A program made the translations under genes and the position numbers. A stretch of DNA of 60,000 nt from Chrysomallon squamiferum (Eukaryota > Mollusca > Gastropoda > Neomphalida > Peltospiridae), in the NCBI GenBank assembly GCA_012295275.1, contig CM022671.1:9324858-9384857 (forward strand). Direction: 5' to 3'. The notes under the pieces were generated by a model. The model saw only the letters and a list, made by a program, of their open reading frames with translations. It had not been told where the DNA came from and did not search any database. Below, piece by piece: positions 40,901 through 50,559 of this stretch. The first letter of the stretch is position 1. Every line of letters starts with the position of its first letter.

Positions 40901-43900
40901 TGAAAATAAAAACTGTATATAATTTTATTGCTCAGAAAAATGAATCCATTTTACTCATTTTCATACATGATAGGTGGGAAACAAAAATATATTAAAGATA
41001 ATAAATAAATACATCAAAGACGAGAAAAACAGAAATTAACAATTTTATTAAGAAGGTTTTCTTTAACAAATATATCAATAAAAAAATAAAGACATGAACA
41101 CTTACAAGTAGTGTGTAGTAGTTTCGAATAAGGATGGAAACAATTCTCAGCAGTCTCATTACAATAGGGAAAAATGGTTTTTCTACAGGTGCAGGTGAAG
41201 GTGCTGGAGGCAAACCTTGGCGGTACTTGAGGCTTGGAGAGAACAGCTTGATAACCAAAGGACAAACTTTCTCTTTTAACATAAAACTGAATTCAGGATG
41301 CTGAAAAAAGTTTTTTAAAAATAATATTACTTTATTCTATTTTGCCTAATTAACTACCAAAATGATTAAATTACTTTTTTTTAAAGTAATAAAACATTCA
41401 GAAATCTTAAATTTAAATTTAAATTAAAATAATAAATTTAAATTAAAAATAGTTATTTGATCAAAAACAAATATTCAGACAAAGATGTAAAAAACTATTA
41501 TATTCCTCATGAATATATAATAACTAAACAAATATAAACAAATACAAAGACATATAAGAAAACCAGATTATCCAATAAAAAGCTAAACAATTTTTATTCA
41601 GGTTTCTGAAGATAATAATTATCATAAATAAAACAATCTGAAAACCAACAGATTTCAATGCCAATTCAACAGAAGACAAACAAGTAGATAAACAGTAATT
41701 AATAAATAATTTTACTTGAGTAAACACTGATGGATATGAAGTCAACACTGATTCTAGAAGTTCTAATCCAAATGTTCTGGTCATCTCGGTCATCCCTATC
41801 AACCAGAATGGCTGGTCAGCATTAACCAACTGACACAAATCCTAAAAAAAAGTACATCAAAAATTATTTAACATAGTCAAACTGTACAAGTCAACTGATA
41901 CGACAACTGTACAGGACAAATATTTTAATGCATTAGCATAACTTTAATGTAAGGCTATTTCTTCCTACAAATATGTCATAACACTAATACAAGATTATTA
42001 TTTAAAGTAAAGTTGATGATTTTCTCTCTCAAATTTAGTTTTAAAATGCACAAAAGAGAAAATTAATACACATATTTTAAATCAATGTTTGTTTTAAATA
42101 ACAATTAAGAAAAACACTCAAAAAACAGAAAGCTCTACATTTTAAATTGGGACTCATTTCAAACTGCATTTTGAGGAAACATGCAACCAACTAGGGCTAC
42201 AGGGAGACAAACTTTCCATATCAAAGAATTTAAAAACAGTAACCTGAAACAAAAGGTAGGCATCTCCTGCACAGGGCTGAAGAGATTTTGGTGGAACCTT
42301 GCTTCCTGATTTCAATTCAAGTCCATCCATTGCTTCTATTGGTACTGTAAAATAATCATCATAATATTGTTATTATAACTGTCACTGTTATTAATATTAA
42401 ATTCTAATAAAGTTTATTGAAAAAACATTAACTATTTAGTCAGATATATTTATGCTGTATATAAAAAAATACAAAAAATTTGTATATGCATTAAACCTAA
42501 ACTGTTAAAATGCGTAACATGGAATTAAGATAATCTCTTAAAAAAATAAATATAAAATAAACAAAATCTCTTAAGAAATAATATCCATGATGTGCTTCTG
42601 TTAATATATTTCAACTATAATTTGTCAAACATAATGGAAATGAATATTAAAAAGTTGCTATGAAAAATCAAAAATCCTCTACTAGTCCCACAAGAAATTC
42701 CTGATAGATGCCGATATATATTATATACATATTCCTGTTACATATATATGACTATTAAAACTTGATACTAAAAGAAAAATGAGGTAAATGATCTACAGAG
42801 TACTTAGCTACCATTTTTTATTAAAACAACAGAAGAATATGTGTGTAAAAGACCTCTGTACTAAATGTTTTAAAGTTTCTTAAAGAAGAAAGCTACCTAC
42901 CATTCGATGGTATTTTGTCTTCACTGATGACCCTGTCAAAGATGATGCTCACGAGCTGCTTTATGGCCGCAGCTGCAGTGTTTATTGTTGTGCTGTCTTT
43001 TGTGAAATGTAGACGCAAGCACATCACTAGTGCCTGTTGGTAGATTAAAAATAATAAAACATCAATTAATAAATGTAATGAAGATACTCTTCCTGATTGT
43101 AATTAATATTTTGAAATGTTAAATCAGTGACTTCATTCTTTCTGTGCATTAAAAAGAGAATAGTTTATATATACTTGCAGGAAATATAAAAACGATTAAA
43201 TGAATTAAATACTGTGTATATATTCATATCTAGCTTATGTTTATGAACTATACACAAGTCTATCAGACAATATGACATTTTTTTGTATGTGTTTATGAAT
43301 GTAATGATAATAAAAAAACCTAAACAAATTAATGAACTAATGCAAAATATAACAAAGAAAATTTAATATCTCACTTAGATTCATTAGTTAAACTTCAGAA
43401 TATTATCAACTTTCAGAAAGTTCATACCAAGTGAGTGTAAAAAGGATTTATATTGTTATAAAACATATTATCTTGCCTTGGACAGTGACTCATGCTGAAC
43501 AACTGAATTGGTTGTAATGAGCAGCATGGCAGTTTGTAACAGCTTTAGCTCTTCTAAACCAACCTCCATCAAGTGCCACAAAGTTTTGATAATTGCATCA
43601 GCAGCAGCCTGAAATATTCACAAAAAACAAAATAACTACAAAAGACCCTTTACAAAAAACAACAACAAAAAAACATACTATATATTTCAGTTTATTAGAT
43701 GTCAAACAATTACAATATTTTATAAAATGATAATTGAGACAAACAGATAAATGGTCACACTTTGTTTTTACTTGTATTAGCACCAATAAAAACAATGATA
43801 TATCCTCTGCAGGGCATGCTTTGAACATTCACGTCAGAAATAATTTAATTTTAAAAATATATTTACATTTTTGCACTTTAAAAAAAAAAAATGTATTATC

Positions 43901-45702
43901 ATTCTTATGACAGGCTGAAACGTTAAATGCAATTCTGCCTTTCTACAATTATTATTATATTTCCTAATTCATTTACCTAATAAACATTTGTATTTAAAAA
44001 AAAAAGAGAAAAAGAAATAATTTTAAAAAAATACAATGATCTTAAAAATTATTAATATCCTTAATCATTGACTATTTTCACAATCAAGCCAGTATTTCAT
44101 ACTTACCGTTGAGATTGCTTCATATGAGATAAGTTTTTGGAGAGAAACTAAACATCCATGTACTAGTTTTGGATTTTTTGTCTCACATCCTAGAATAAAT
44201 GGTTTAACTACTTCACTGCTGGCTGGAATTAAACCTGATTTAAAAAAAAAAAGAAAAAAAAAAGTAAAGTTAAAACAAATTATAAAATTAAAAAACAAAT
44301 ATCGTGAAATGAAGAAGCAAACATGTTAATTTAAATATTTAGCAAAACATATGTGTGTATGTGTGTGTTCTGTGTGTATTCGTCTTTATATTATTTGAAC
44401 AAACATCTGAGATTAATGATAAATATTCAGTTAGATTAAGAAAGCAGATCTTTAAAGAGCCAGTTAATATTTAATTTATTAGGTACATAATACATATCCT
44501 TATACATTATAATTTTGAAAAACAACAAACACAATAAATACATTTTTTTTTACAATTTATAATAAGATATAAATGAGTGAGCATTTTTATTCATTTTACT
44601 TTATTCTATATCTGTATTTGATACCTGTAATAACATTTTCATTCTTGCTGGCAATAGTCCTTAACTTGAGTTGCATCATTTCAGCAGCCTATATAAAATT
44701 AAAAAAAACAAAAACATATCCATATAAAATTTCAAATGGATATTTTAAATTACTACTACTGCTATTCATAAAACTAATCATAATAGCGTGGTACCTGTCT
44801 TGAACAGAAACCTATGGGGTCCAAGCAAACTTGTCCCTACATTGTTGGCATTCAGAGGGACAAAAAATACAGGTAATTTTTCTGAACATATTTACAATCT
44901 TTATTATTTTCCATCACACCAGTATCCACAACAAACATAAATTGTCATGGCTGGGCATTACCACAGCAAGAATCGTGGTTTTCTCCTAAAATACAATTGC
45001 AAATATATTGAATTCATTGATGGATGTAAAGAAAACTTATTCAGCATTTCATATATAGCCACAATAAGCATAAGGTATATAAAAAAATGTATTGCATTTG
45101 AAACCCATGTAGAGCTTCAATTTGTGCCAGTCACACTATCTTCTTGAACTTAAAAGTCCACTAAAATGAGGTATTTATAAAACATAAATATGCATAGAAA
45201 TCTGAATCCGTATCACTGACCACTTTAGCAGTAGAATAATAATTTTAAAAATGCTGTTCACATTCGTGGTCAGCAGGTGTCCATTGGTCTAAGGGGCTAT
45301 TTACTGAAAAACAATCAAGACTCAGAAAAGTGTATATACATAGTAGGTGGCTGCTCATAATAGGAGCCACTATAGACAGACAACAACACCAACAACAATA
45401 ACTTAGAAAGAAACTGCATGTACCAAGAGGTGGAAAATGTGGGTTATTTATTTATCTATATTTATTTAATTGAAAGTTGTATATGTTTTAACATATGGAT
45501 ACTTTCTATTAAAAACTGGATACAAAATTTGGTTCCAGAAATAATTTCTTTTTATGTCTGACAAAAAAAAAATGGTTTTACTAACCTCTTTTACTTCAGG
45601 GTGCTTCCTTTTGGCTTCTGCTGATAATGTTCTTAAATCATTCTGTATGCTTTCCAATAACTTTTTTGCCAGCTCTGGATTGCTTTTTGCTGCTGTTGCC
45701 AT
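28860..45702 (-). CDS. MON2: MON2 homologue, 5' half (exons 1-19 of a longer gene)
   Basis: MON2 is a peripheral trans-Golgi/endosome scaffold of the large Arf-GEF superfamily that lacks a Sec7 domain and acts in endosome-to-Golgi and vacuolar trafficking. Nineteen minus-strand exons join in frame to 813 codons from an ATG at 45702. The predicted protein follows vertebrate MON2 in order: N-terminal DCB-type region (about residues 5-175, with [20 protein letters not shown]), HUS/Sec7_N-type region (about 205-375, with [20 protein letters not shown] and [17 protein letters not shown]), then helical repeats ([70 protein letters not shown]). Exons have near-balanced composition inside very AT-rich introns. 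Vertebrate MON2 is about 1700 residues, so about half is missing. The last exon ends at a clean donor, so the gene continues rather than being truncated. Each exon is listed separately. Confidence 0.95.
29765..30110. repeat. ~77 bp minisatellite, about 4.5 copies
   Basis: The motif AATTAAAACCTCACTATAAA and its variants recur near 29767, 29841, 29918, 29990 and 30067. Each is followed by a GTAGTTTACAGACT- or GTAGTATACAnAA-like block. It lies in MON2 intron 18. Confidence 0.85.
30300..30342. repeat. (TA)n microsatellite
   Basis: TA/CATA run of about 24 bases within AT-rich intron 18 DNA. Confidence 0.8.
31187..31756. repeat. Compound minisatellite: (TG)n plus 44 bp core, six copies
   Basis: Six copies of a conserved core of about 44 bp (it includes GTCTATATGCACATGCAAGA and CAGAATGGATCTCT) sit near 31210, 31280, 31344, 31481, 31597 and 31670. 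They alternate with TG arrays of variable length. The cores are nearly identical, so the expansion is recent. Long frames over it (VCVCVC and HTHTHT types) are repeat artefacts. Confidence 0.95.
31757..31845. mobile_element. Partial copy of the fold-back element
   Basis: Reverse complement of 20040-20125. Shared blocks are GGTTAGAATGG, GAGGCTCTGCTGAGCT and GATAAAGCTGATATCTTAAG. The outer arm on the left is missing, because the TG array abuts the element directly. Confidence 0.65.
32392..32512. repeat. AAT-rich and A-rich low-complexity tract
   Basis: AAT units with GTA interruptions, then a run of about 22 A near 32490. Confidence 0.85.
33027..33063. repeat. A37 homopolymer
   Basis: Uninterrupted run of 37 A, immediately followed by CCCAGAG. 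It could be the tail of a retrotransposed element, but no element body is recognisable to its left. Confidence 0.95.
33899..33954. repeat. (AAT)n microsatellite
   Basis: AAT array with minor interruptions in intron 18. Confidence 0.9.
34878..34910. repeat. (AAAT)n tetranucleotide repeat
   Basis: About eight perfect AAAT units. Confidence 0.95.
35192..35218. repeat. (TG)13 microsatellite
   Basis: Perfect TG run in intron 18, 220 bp from exon 18. Confidence 0.95.
35439..35526 (-). CDS. MON2: MON2 exon 18 (residues 750-779)
   Basis: Encodes [20 protein letters not shown], then SMELAYSNR. The family reads [26 protein letters not shown]. The donor is AGA|GTAAGT, phase 0. Confidence 0.95.
35912..36069 (-). 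CDS. MON2: MON2 exon 17 (residues 698-750)
   Basis: Encodes [40 protein letters not shown] and [13 protein letters not shown]. The donor is CTCA|GTGAGT, phase 2. Confidence 0.96.
36612..36716 (-). CDS. MON2: MON2 exon 16 (residues 663-697)
   Basis: Encodes [20 protein letters not shown], then [15 protein letters not shown]. It is close to the vertebrate sequence. The donor is CAG|GTATTA, phase 0. Confidence 0.96.
37051..37181 (-). CDS. MON2: MON2 exon 15 (residues 619-662)
   Basis: Variable linker ending with [20 protein letters not shown] and QGPVM, matching QQVVAVGQPL in vertebrates. The donor is ATG|GTGAGA, phase 0. Confidence 0.93.
37716..37894 (-). CDS. MON2: MON2 exon 14 (residues 559-619)
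   Basis: Encodes [40 protein letters not shown] and [13 protein letters not shown], with the family hallmark RDAFITAICKGSLPPHY. The donor is AAAA|GTAAGT, phase 1. Confidence 0.96.
38422..38500 (-). CDS. MON2: MON2 exon 13 (residues 533-559)
   Basis: Encodes [20 protein letters not shown], then LLLDA, matching the family [15 protein letters not shown]. The donor is AAG|GTAACA, phase 2. Confidence 0.93.
38934..39127 (-). CDS. MON2: MON2 exon 12 (residues 468-533)
   Basis: Encodes [20 protein letters not shown], then [20 protein letters not shown] and an acidic linker rich in E and N. The only donor that keeps frame with exon 13 is CAAA|GTTTGT (phase 1), which is weak. The linker is poorly conserved in the family, so this 3' boundary is the least certain after exon 10. 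Confidence 0.87.
39898..40051 (-). CDS. MON2: MON2 exon 11 (residues 417-468)
   Basis: A Gly/Pro-rich linker ([20 protein letters not shown]) is followed by the conserved [20 protein letters not shown]. The donor is GTA|GTAAGT, phase 2. Confidence 0.94.
40266..40393 (-). CDS. MON2: MON2 exon 10 (residues 374-417)
   Basis: Encodes [20 protein letters not shown], then [20 protein letters not shown]. The acceptor is TTTCTAG. Two donors give the same phase 1: AGCA|GTGTGT (used here, ending at 40266) and CCAG|GTGGGC (ending at 40287, 7 codons shorter). The longer form is preferred because vertebrate MON2 has a PPTGNPATS-like stretch at this point. Confidence 0.85.
40626..40750 (-). CDS. MON2: MON2 exon 9 (residues 333-374)
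   Basis: Encodes [20 protein letters not shown], then [20 protein letters not shown]. It ends LLK split after two bases at GAA|GTAAGT, phase 2. The family reads [19 protein letters not shown] here. Confidence 0.95.
41106..41300 (-). CDS. MON2: MON2 exon 8 (residues 268-332)
   Basis: Encodes [20 protein letters not shown], then SPSLKYRQG, a short Pro/Ala-rich loop ([13 protein letters not shown]), and [20 protein letters not shown]. It matches the HUS-like region of MON2, including the PAPVEKP loop. The donor is CTT|GTAAGT, phase 0. Confidence 0.96.
41716..41841 (-). CDS. MON2: MON2 exon 7 (residues 226-267)
   Basis: Encodes [20 protein letters not shown], then [20 protein letters not shown]. 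It is among the most conserved blocks in the family and the strongest single piece of evidence for MON2. The donor is CAA|GTAAAA, phase 0. Confidence 0.96.
42244..42344 (-). CDS. MON2: MON2 exon 6 (residues 192-225)
   Basis: Variable linker, then [15 protein letters not shown], the start of the HUS-like region (family LKPCAKDAYMLFQ). The donor is CAG|GTTACT, phase 0. Confidence 0.93.
42901..43033 (-). CDS. MON2: MON2 exon 5 (residues 148-192)
   Basis: Encodes [20 protein letters not shown], then [20 protein letters not shown]. This is the end of the DCB-type region. The donor is GAATG|GTAGGT, phase 1. The family shows the same NTAAATVRQVV-like stretch here. Confidence 0.94.
43477..43608 (-). 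CDS. MON2: MON2 exon 4 (residues 104-147), GC donor
   Basis: Encodes [20 protein letters not shown] and [17 protein letters not shown]. It ends ...LSK with the non-canonical donor AAG|GCAAGA. The exon 5 acceptor restores the conserved SKA junction, so the GC-AG intron is required by the reading frame and by family alignment. Confidence 0.92.
44107..44234 (-). CDS. MON2: MON2 exon 3 (residues 61-103)
   Basis: Encodes [20 protein letters not shown] followed by [19 protein letters not shown], matching the conserved SSEVVQPFLMGC motif. The donor is ACG|GTAAGT, phase 0. Confidence 0.94.
44625..44688 (-). CDS. MON2: MON2 exon 2 (residues 40-61)
   Basis: Encodes [21 protein letters not shown]. The acceptor is TATATAG and the donor ACAG|GTATCA, leaving phase 1. 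It continues the DCB helix from exon 1 and matches the family segment with KVKTIAARN. Confidence 0.92.
45586..45702 (-). CDS. MON2: MON2 exon 1 (start codon; residues 1-39)
   Basis: Starts [20 protein letters not shown] and ends PEVKE at a GTTAGT donor, phase 0. This ATG is chosen because vertebrate MON2 begins at the equivalent place, a few residues before the VKKLLENMQSDLRALS-like motif, and because no upstream in-frame coding sequence resembles the family. The exon starts the DCB region. Confidence 0.92.
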
Positions 45703-45860
45703 AATCTATCAGTATTCTTTACTTTTTTGCCAAGAAATATAGCCTGTCCCAGTGTGGGTTTAAACCAAATTTTAGTTTAAACAAAAATGTCCGATACGTT
45801 GAAAACGAAAGCACTAGAAGTTAGAACTCTTGACTTGCTGTCAAAATACGGAAGTAACCC
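45703..45860 (-). promoter_or_regulatory. Probable MON2 5' leader/promoter region
   Basis: Immediately upstream of the MON2 start codon. It contains two 8 bp GTTTAAAC palindromes at 45758-45765 and 45775-45782, the first inside a 10 bp GGTTTAAACC. An ETS-type ACGGAAGT lies at 45848-45855. No TATA box is positioned convincingly. The transcription start is unknown, so the division between 5' leader and promoter is inference. Confidence 0.4.
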
Positions 45861-45930
45861 GAAATTAAATAAAATTAATATAGTTCATTTGAAATTCAAA
45901 TCATATTACAGGTATAAAGTTCTCGTATAA
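45787..45930 (+). CDS. Short divergent ORF or first exon (47 codons), unidentified
   Basis: Starts ATG in a favourable context (AAAATGT), 84 bp from the MON2 start codon and pointing away from it. It encodes MSDTLKTKALEVRTLDLLSK, then YGSNPKLNKINIVHLKFKSY and YRYKVLV before TAA. The first 30 codons look coding-like (balanced composition, amphipathic LEVRTLDLLSKYG). A possible donor, TTACAG|GTATAA, lies at 45911/45912, so it could be exon 1 of a divergent gene sharing a promoter with MON2. I do not recognise the family, and the whole frame may be chance within the MON2 leader. Confidence 0.25.
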   Translation: MSDTLKTKALEVRTLDLLSKYGSNPKLNKINIVHLKFKSYYRYKVLV

Positions 45931-47765
45931 ATAAGTTTATTTTAATGGAAACCGAAACATGTAAATCAAAAATAAACCAATATTTATGACAAAGTTACAC
46001 GTCTTAAAGATCCATCACCTGGAGGCTGACATATTGGAGAAATAGCGACATCTAACAAGGGAAGTGACTCTGAAATGTTTAATAACGGAAACAAAAACAC
46101 ACTTCCACGAATCCATTCTGTGTTCACCTTGTGTTGATAAAATGAATATAGCCAATATGATGGAAGGAATTTTGATTTAAACACATAATTCTAGTTGATA
46201 TCGTATCTGTATTAGGATAGTGTGGGGTTTTTTATCATTTATTTATACATTTATTATTTGTTTTTGTTTATTTTGCGTTGGTCTTCCTGGCACTTGAAGT
46301 ACATTTGTTGGTCTTTTTGTACAAGTCACACCCCTTTATTTACGATGTATTAAAAATTAGATAAATAATAATAAATAAGCAAAGCACGGAGTTATAAAAT
46401 GCTTTTATAATGAACGAGGTATTTTTAACAGAGCAATTATGATCGTGTTGGTTGTAGGTCACATTCCAGTTCGTTTGGATATTTTTATCCGGAAACGATT
46501 ATAAAAAAGAAAATATTTTAATGTACAGTGGTGTTAATACCTGAAACAGTTGAATCAGTGAATGAGTGGATGAAGGTTAGATAGACAGATGAATGTATGA
46601 TTGAATTAATGAAAAAAATTATGAAATTTTTATTAATATATAATTCGATTCAAAGGTTCTCTATGCATCACAGCATTAATAATTATTCAGTGTTAAATGT
46701 ATACACTTTTTGCATAACTTAACATAAGAGAGAGAAGAAAAATATAAATATATACTGACCATATATTTGACTACCTTTCCCAAGTTTGATCAAAACACCC
46801 AAATCACGACTTTTCTGTAAGGCAGTCGTGTGATACAGGCTGGAATGGGGAAATACTGCAAAGAGCGCACTGAAGAAACCTGAAAATCACTGATTTGGTA
46901 TGCTTGATGTAATTTTTAAGGTATTTTCTTAAATAGTTAACAATGGCCAATTTGTTGTGACATAATTTTCTTACTAAACAAATAGCCTTTTACAAAGATG
47001 GACACACGGACTGGTATTGACAAAGGCAGCATAAATATTGTAGATAGCGACACAGACAGTAATATCAGGTTTCTGATGTAATGGTTATATTATTATTGTT
47101 GTTGTTGTTAATATAATTAAAAATGTACAAGCAGAGACATATACGAATTTTGATAAATGCCAACATTTTAAAAAAATTTCAGAACAGTCTGTATTATATA
47201 ACATTCTAGCGATGTTATTCCTAAAGGTTAAGGATTTCATTATCCCCACATGAGGCTAGGTATTTCTCAGATCAAATAAATATTATTTTATTTTATTGAC
47301 CTGTAATGCAGACGTACTGACACTAAAGTTTTCTTGTTGCTTTTTATTTCCCAGAATGCCCCTTGTATCACCTATTTAGGAAACTGATCGTGGTCCGTCT
47401 ATTACTGAATTATTGGATTTATGAGGAAGTAATCCATTTACCTAAAAATACGAATTTCTGCTGACATGCACTAAACTGCATTGTTACCATGACATCATTC
47501 GAGATACAGTCAGAAGAGACGATAAAAAATTATTTAAAAAAAAAGAAGTAATAAACAAATATAAATTCAAAAAATTAAAATCTAAGTAATAGCGTACATG
47601 TTTTATTATTATTATGTTTTTGTTATTTTTATTTTTATTACTTTTTTTTAGCATTAAATTAAAATATATAACATCTCCATTTTGAAAAAATTACAAGCTT
47701 AATGTGTTCAGTTTAACAGAGATAGAGAGAGAGATAAACGTGTACATATATATACATGTGTATTT

Positions 47766-47770
<5 letters not shown>

Positions 47771-47813
<43 letters not shown>
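47771..47813. repeat. (GT)21 microsatellite
   Basis: Perfect GT run. Confidence 0.97.
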
Positions 47814-47815
<2 letters not shown>

Positions 47816-48298
47816 TGTTTGTTTATTTGTGTGGATAGGTTGGTTGCTAGGTGTGTTAAGGGGTATATTTTGAAACAAATAGTTTTTCTCACTTATATCT
47901 TAGATTAATTCGTTTTCCTAACAGTAACCATCAAATACATTCCGAATGAATGCCAAAACTGTCCATTTAATTTTGATAAATTCCTGTCTGGAGTAGTTTC
48001 AGTGTGCTATGAATTACAACATCTGCTCAACTTGTTGTTTAACATATGAGTTCTTCGCACGACTTTGTAGATTCGAGAACATAAAACTCAGTGTAAGAGA
48101 GTGCTGTGATCTCAAAAGGAACATATACTCTGATGCTGACTGTCAGGTATTATGTGTCCGGTAAAGGCTGCACGAGTTATTCTCATTAGTACACATATCG
48201 TGAAACGTGTGCCAATTTAGAAAGTTCCTGTTGAGAAGAGTAATGTGTTATGAGACAGAAAAAAACAATTGAATTTATTAAAGATGTAATATCATAAA

Positions 48299-48302
<4 letters not shown>

Positions 48303-48332
<30 letters not shown>
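48303..48332. repeat. (TC)15 microsatellite
   Basis: Perfect TC run, about 130 bp from a second and longer TC array. Confidence 0.97.
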
Positions 48333-48335
<3 letters not shown>

Positions 48336-48454
48336 ATATTATTTCATGCCCGTCAAGAAAAGATGGCAAGGTTAAGTTCAGAGAGAGGTTAAACCTATGA
48401 GGTTGAAGATTATTCATAATCATATACTTCAAATCTTACACCTTTTGTATTCAC

Positions 48455-48554
<100 letters not shown>

Positions 48555-49244
48555 GTTATTTATTTTACTTATTATTCCTAATATGCACATAAATTATTTG
48601 AAGTATGCCAGTGACGATATCATGGTTCTGGTGTTAATCCTAGATAATATATATGTAATATCGTAATAAGTTATGTTAATAGTATTTAATAAATTACATT
48701 ATGCAATCCGCCACGGTTTTTGCATACAAATCAATATCCCATACTTTTTGTAGGCAACGTTCTTCTTCTTCTTTTTGTTATTATTATTGTTATTTCGTCT
48801 TTTTTCTCTCTCTCACATTAGCCGTCGAAGCTTACGATAATGGTTTATTTCGAAAACATTCGGTTCTCTGTAATAATTCCATCATCCTGAGAAATAAAAA
48901 TCTCCTAAATAAACTAATTTAATTTACACTTGAGATATAGAAGAAAGAGAGAAAAGAAAAGAGAAAAGATTTGCGTATTAGATGACATGAACCTTTACGT
49001 TAAATTATAGTTCTGTTTGTCGCTGTCACCGGACTAATGGGATGAATAGGAAGGAAAACACAAAATGCTGCTATTACAAAATCGTAAGGGGACATGTAAA
49101 CTGATTTGTTGCAGGATCGAGTGGGCAGTGAGTTCATTAACCTGTTTCTGCTATGACTGTTTAGATAATGCACAGAGCACTTAACATTGATTTACTTCGT
49201 TAACTATCTGTCTGGTTTATATAATTATAGAAGTGACACCAGTC

Positions 49245-49295
<51 letters not shown>
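49245..49295. repeat. (CA)25 microsatellite
   Basis: Perfect CA run. Confidence 0.97.
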
Positions 49296-49297
<2 letters not shown>

Positions 49298-50212
49298 ATA
49301 TATAAGCATAAAAAGTATTTTTGATCTTCTTGACCTACATGTGGGGCCCTAATGTCGTGGACATCTTATCACAAATATAGGTCAAAAGGTCAAATATATA
49401 TATTTTTTCTTTTCAGAGTTATGTTTTTGTTTGTTCTTTGTGGGTTTTTTCTGTATTATCACTATGTCCATCTTTAATGTGTGTGATATTTTGAACCTGC
49501 ACCTCAATGCAGACAACTTTTGGCAAAGAGCAGACCCAGTGAAAGTTTGAAAACTGAGCCAGTTAAACATGTTTAATAACAACATTATTTTTTTATGTTT
49601 TTAGCAAAACATACATCAAACAGGTATTGAACCCAGGTTTATAAATTAACAATAAATGCTGCTAAATTGTACAGTTTGTTGATCTAAAATTAAACGGATT
49701 AATGTCCGCGAATTATAATTCTTGTTTTTACTGGTTGTTTTTATTTATTTATTTATTTGTTAATTTTTAAAAACTGATCTAAAAATGATTATATTTTCGA
49801 AACATTCTGACAAAATGTTTAATAACCCTGTCATGTTTTATATTTTTAATCTTTAATTTTTTTTTTTTATAATTTTTATGCGTCACGGTTCAGTGGACAC
49901 AGTATTTTAGTATTTATCTGGTAGTTAGAGGGGTTTTTTTTGTGGGTTTTTTTCACGTCAAGATGTGTCTGTTGTTTCTGTTGCATGCACAACACACAAA
50001 GAGTGATTGTTCTGTTAGCATTTCAGAACTTTCTGTTGCCATGAAACATTACTCATCTATATACAGACATCTTTTGCAACAGTGCAGATGGATTATAATT
50101 TGAAAAAATACGTCGTGTAAAAGCTTAATAGCAACAAAAAAACCAAAAAAAATTAAATCATTCTTTTAATAACAATAAAGGTTAGGTAAATGCTTTAAAA
50201 AAAAAAAAAAGC

Positions 50213-50282
50213 AGCATTGTCCGGGAATTGAACCCGGGTCACAGCGTGGTAGGCGAGTATTCTACCACTAGACCACCGATGC
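50213..50282 (-). tRNA. tRNA-Gly-like gene with ACC anticodon (likely pseudogene)
   Basis: The minus strand reads GCATCGGTGGTCTAGTGGTA at the 5' end, with A-box and B-box (GGTTCAATTCC) elements, and is clearly a tRNA-Gly relative. The anticodon loop CTACCAC gives ACC where tRNA-Gly normally has GCC. Acceptor pairs 5-68 (C/A) and 7-66 (G/A) are mismatched, the 3' strand of the anticodon stem is altered and one base short, and the discriminator is T, not A. The gene is followed by a T14 run, a strong Pol III terminator. Glycine tRNAs with ACC are essentially avoided in eukaryotes, so decay is more likely than a functional decoder. Confidence 0.75.
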
Positions 50283-50337
50283 TTCAACTTAATAATCTTC
50301 ATAATTAATCGCGTCTCTAAGACTAGTACAAGGGGGG

Positions 50338-50340
<3 letters not shown>

Positions 50341-50368
<28 letters not shown>
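50341..50368. repeat. A28 homopolymer
   Basis: Uninterrupted A run shortly upstream (in tRNA orientation) of tRNA copy 1. Confidence 0.95.
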
Positions 50369-50372
<4 letters not shown>

Positions 50373-50559
50373 TATGCATAATTATATATTAATATTAATA
50401 TATCTTCCATTTTCAAAACAGACACTCTAAATTATGTTTCATTCCATATAATTCTTTGTATGATCGAATATAATTAATTATAAATTTTTAAAATGTGATT
50501 TTTGAACATTAGACGCACAATAAAATTTCAGTTCAAATATATTTAAAACTAAAATAATA

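Larger units (their letters stand above)
49640..50480. repeat. Tandem duplication, unit 1 (contains tRNA copy 1)
   Basis: Landmarks shared in order with unit 2: AATAAATGCTGCTAAATT, ACAGTTTGTTGATCT, AATTAAACGGATTA, CGGTTCAGTGGACACAGTAT, GCACAACACA, ATGAAACATTACTC, ATATACAGACATCTTTTGCA, GTCGTGT(or C)AAAA, the tRNA-Gly copy, and after it CTTCCATTTTC and ACTCTAAAT. Confidence 0.88.

Noticed and set aside
44947-45147. 66-codon plus ORF in MON2 intron 1
   Set aside because: No homology, antisense intronic, composition like the surrounding intron.
45984-46184. 66-codon minus ORF upstream of MON2
   Set aside because: Not in frame with or spliced to MON2 in any clear way; the end (VAISPICQPPGDGSLRRVTLS) looks mildly coding-like but has no recognised family.
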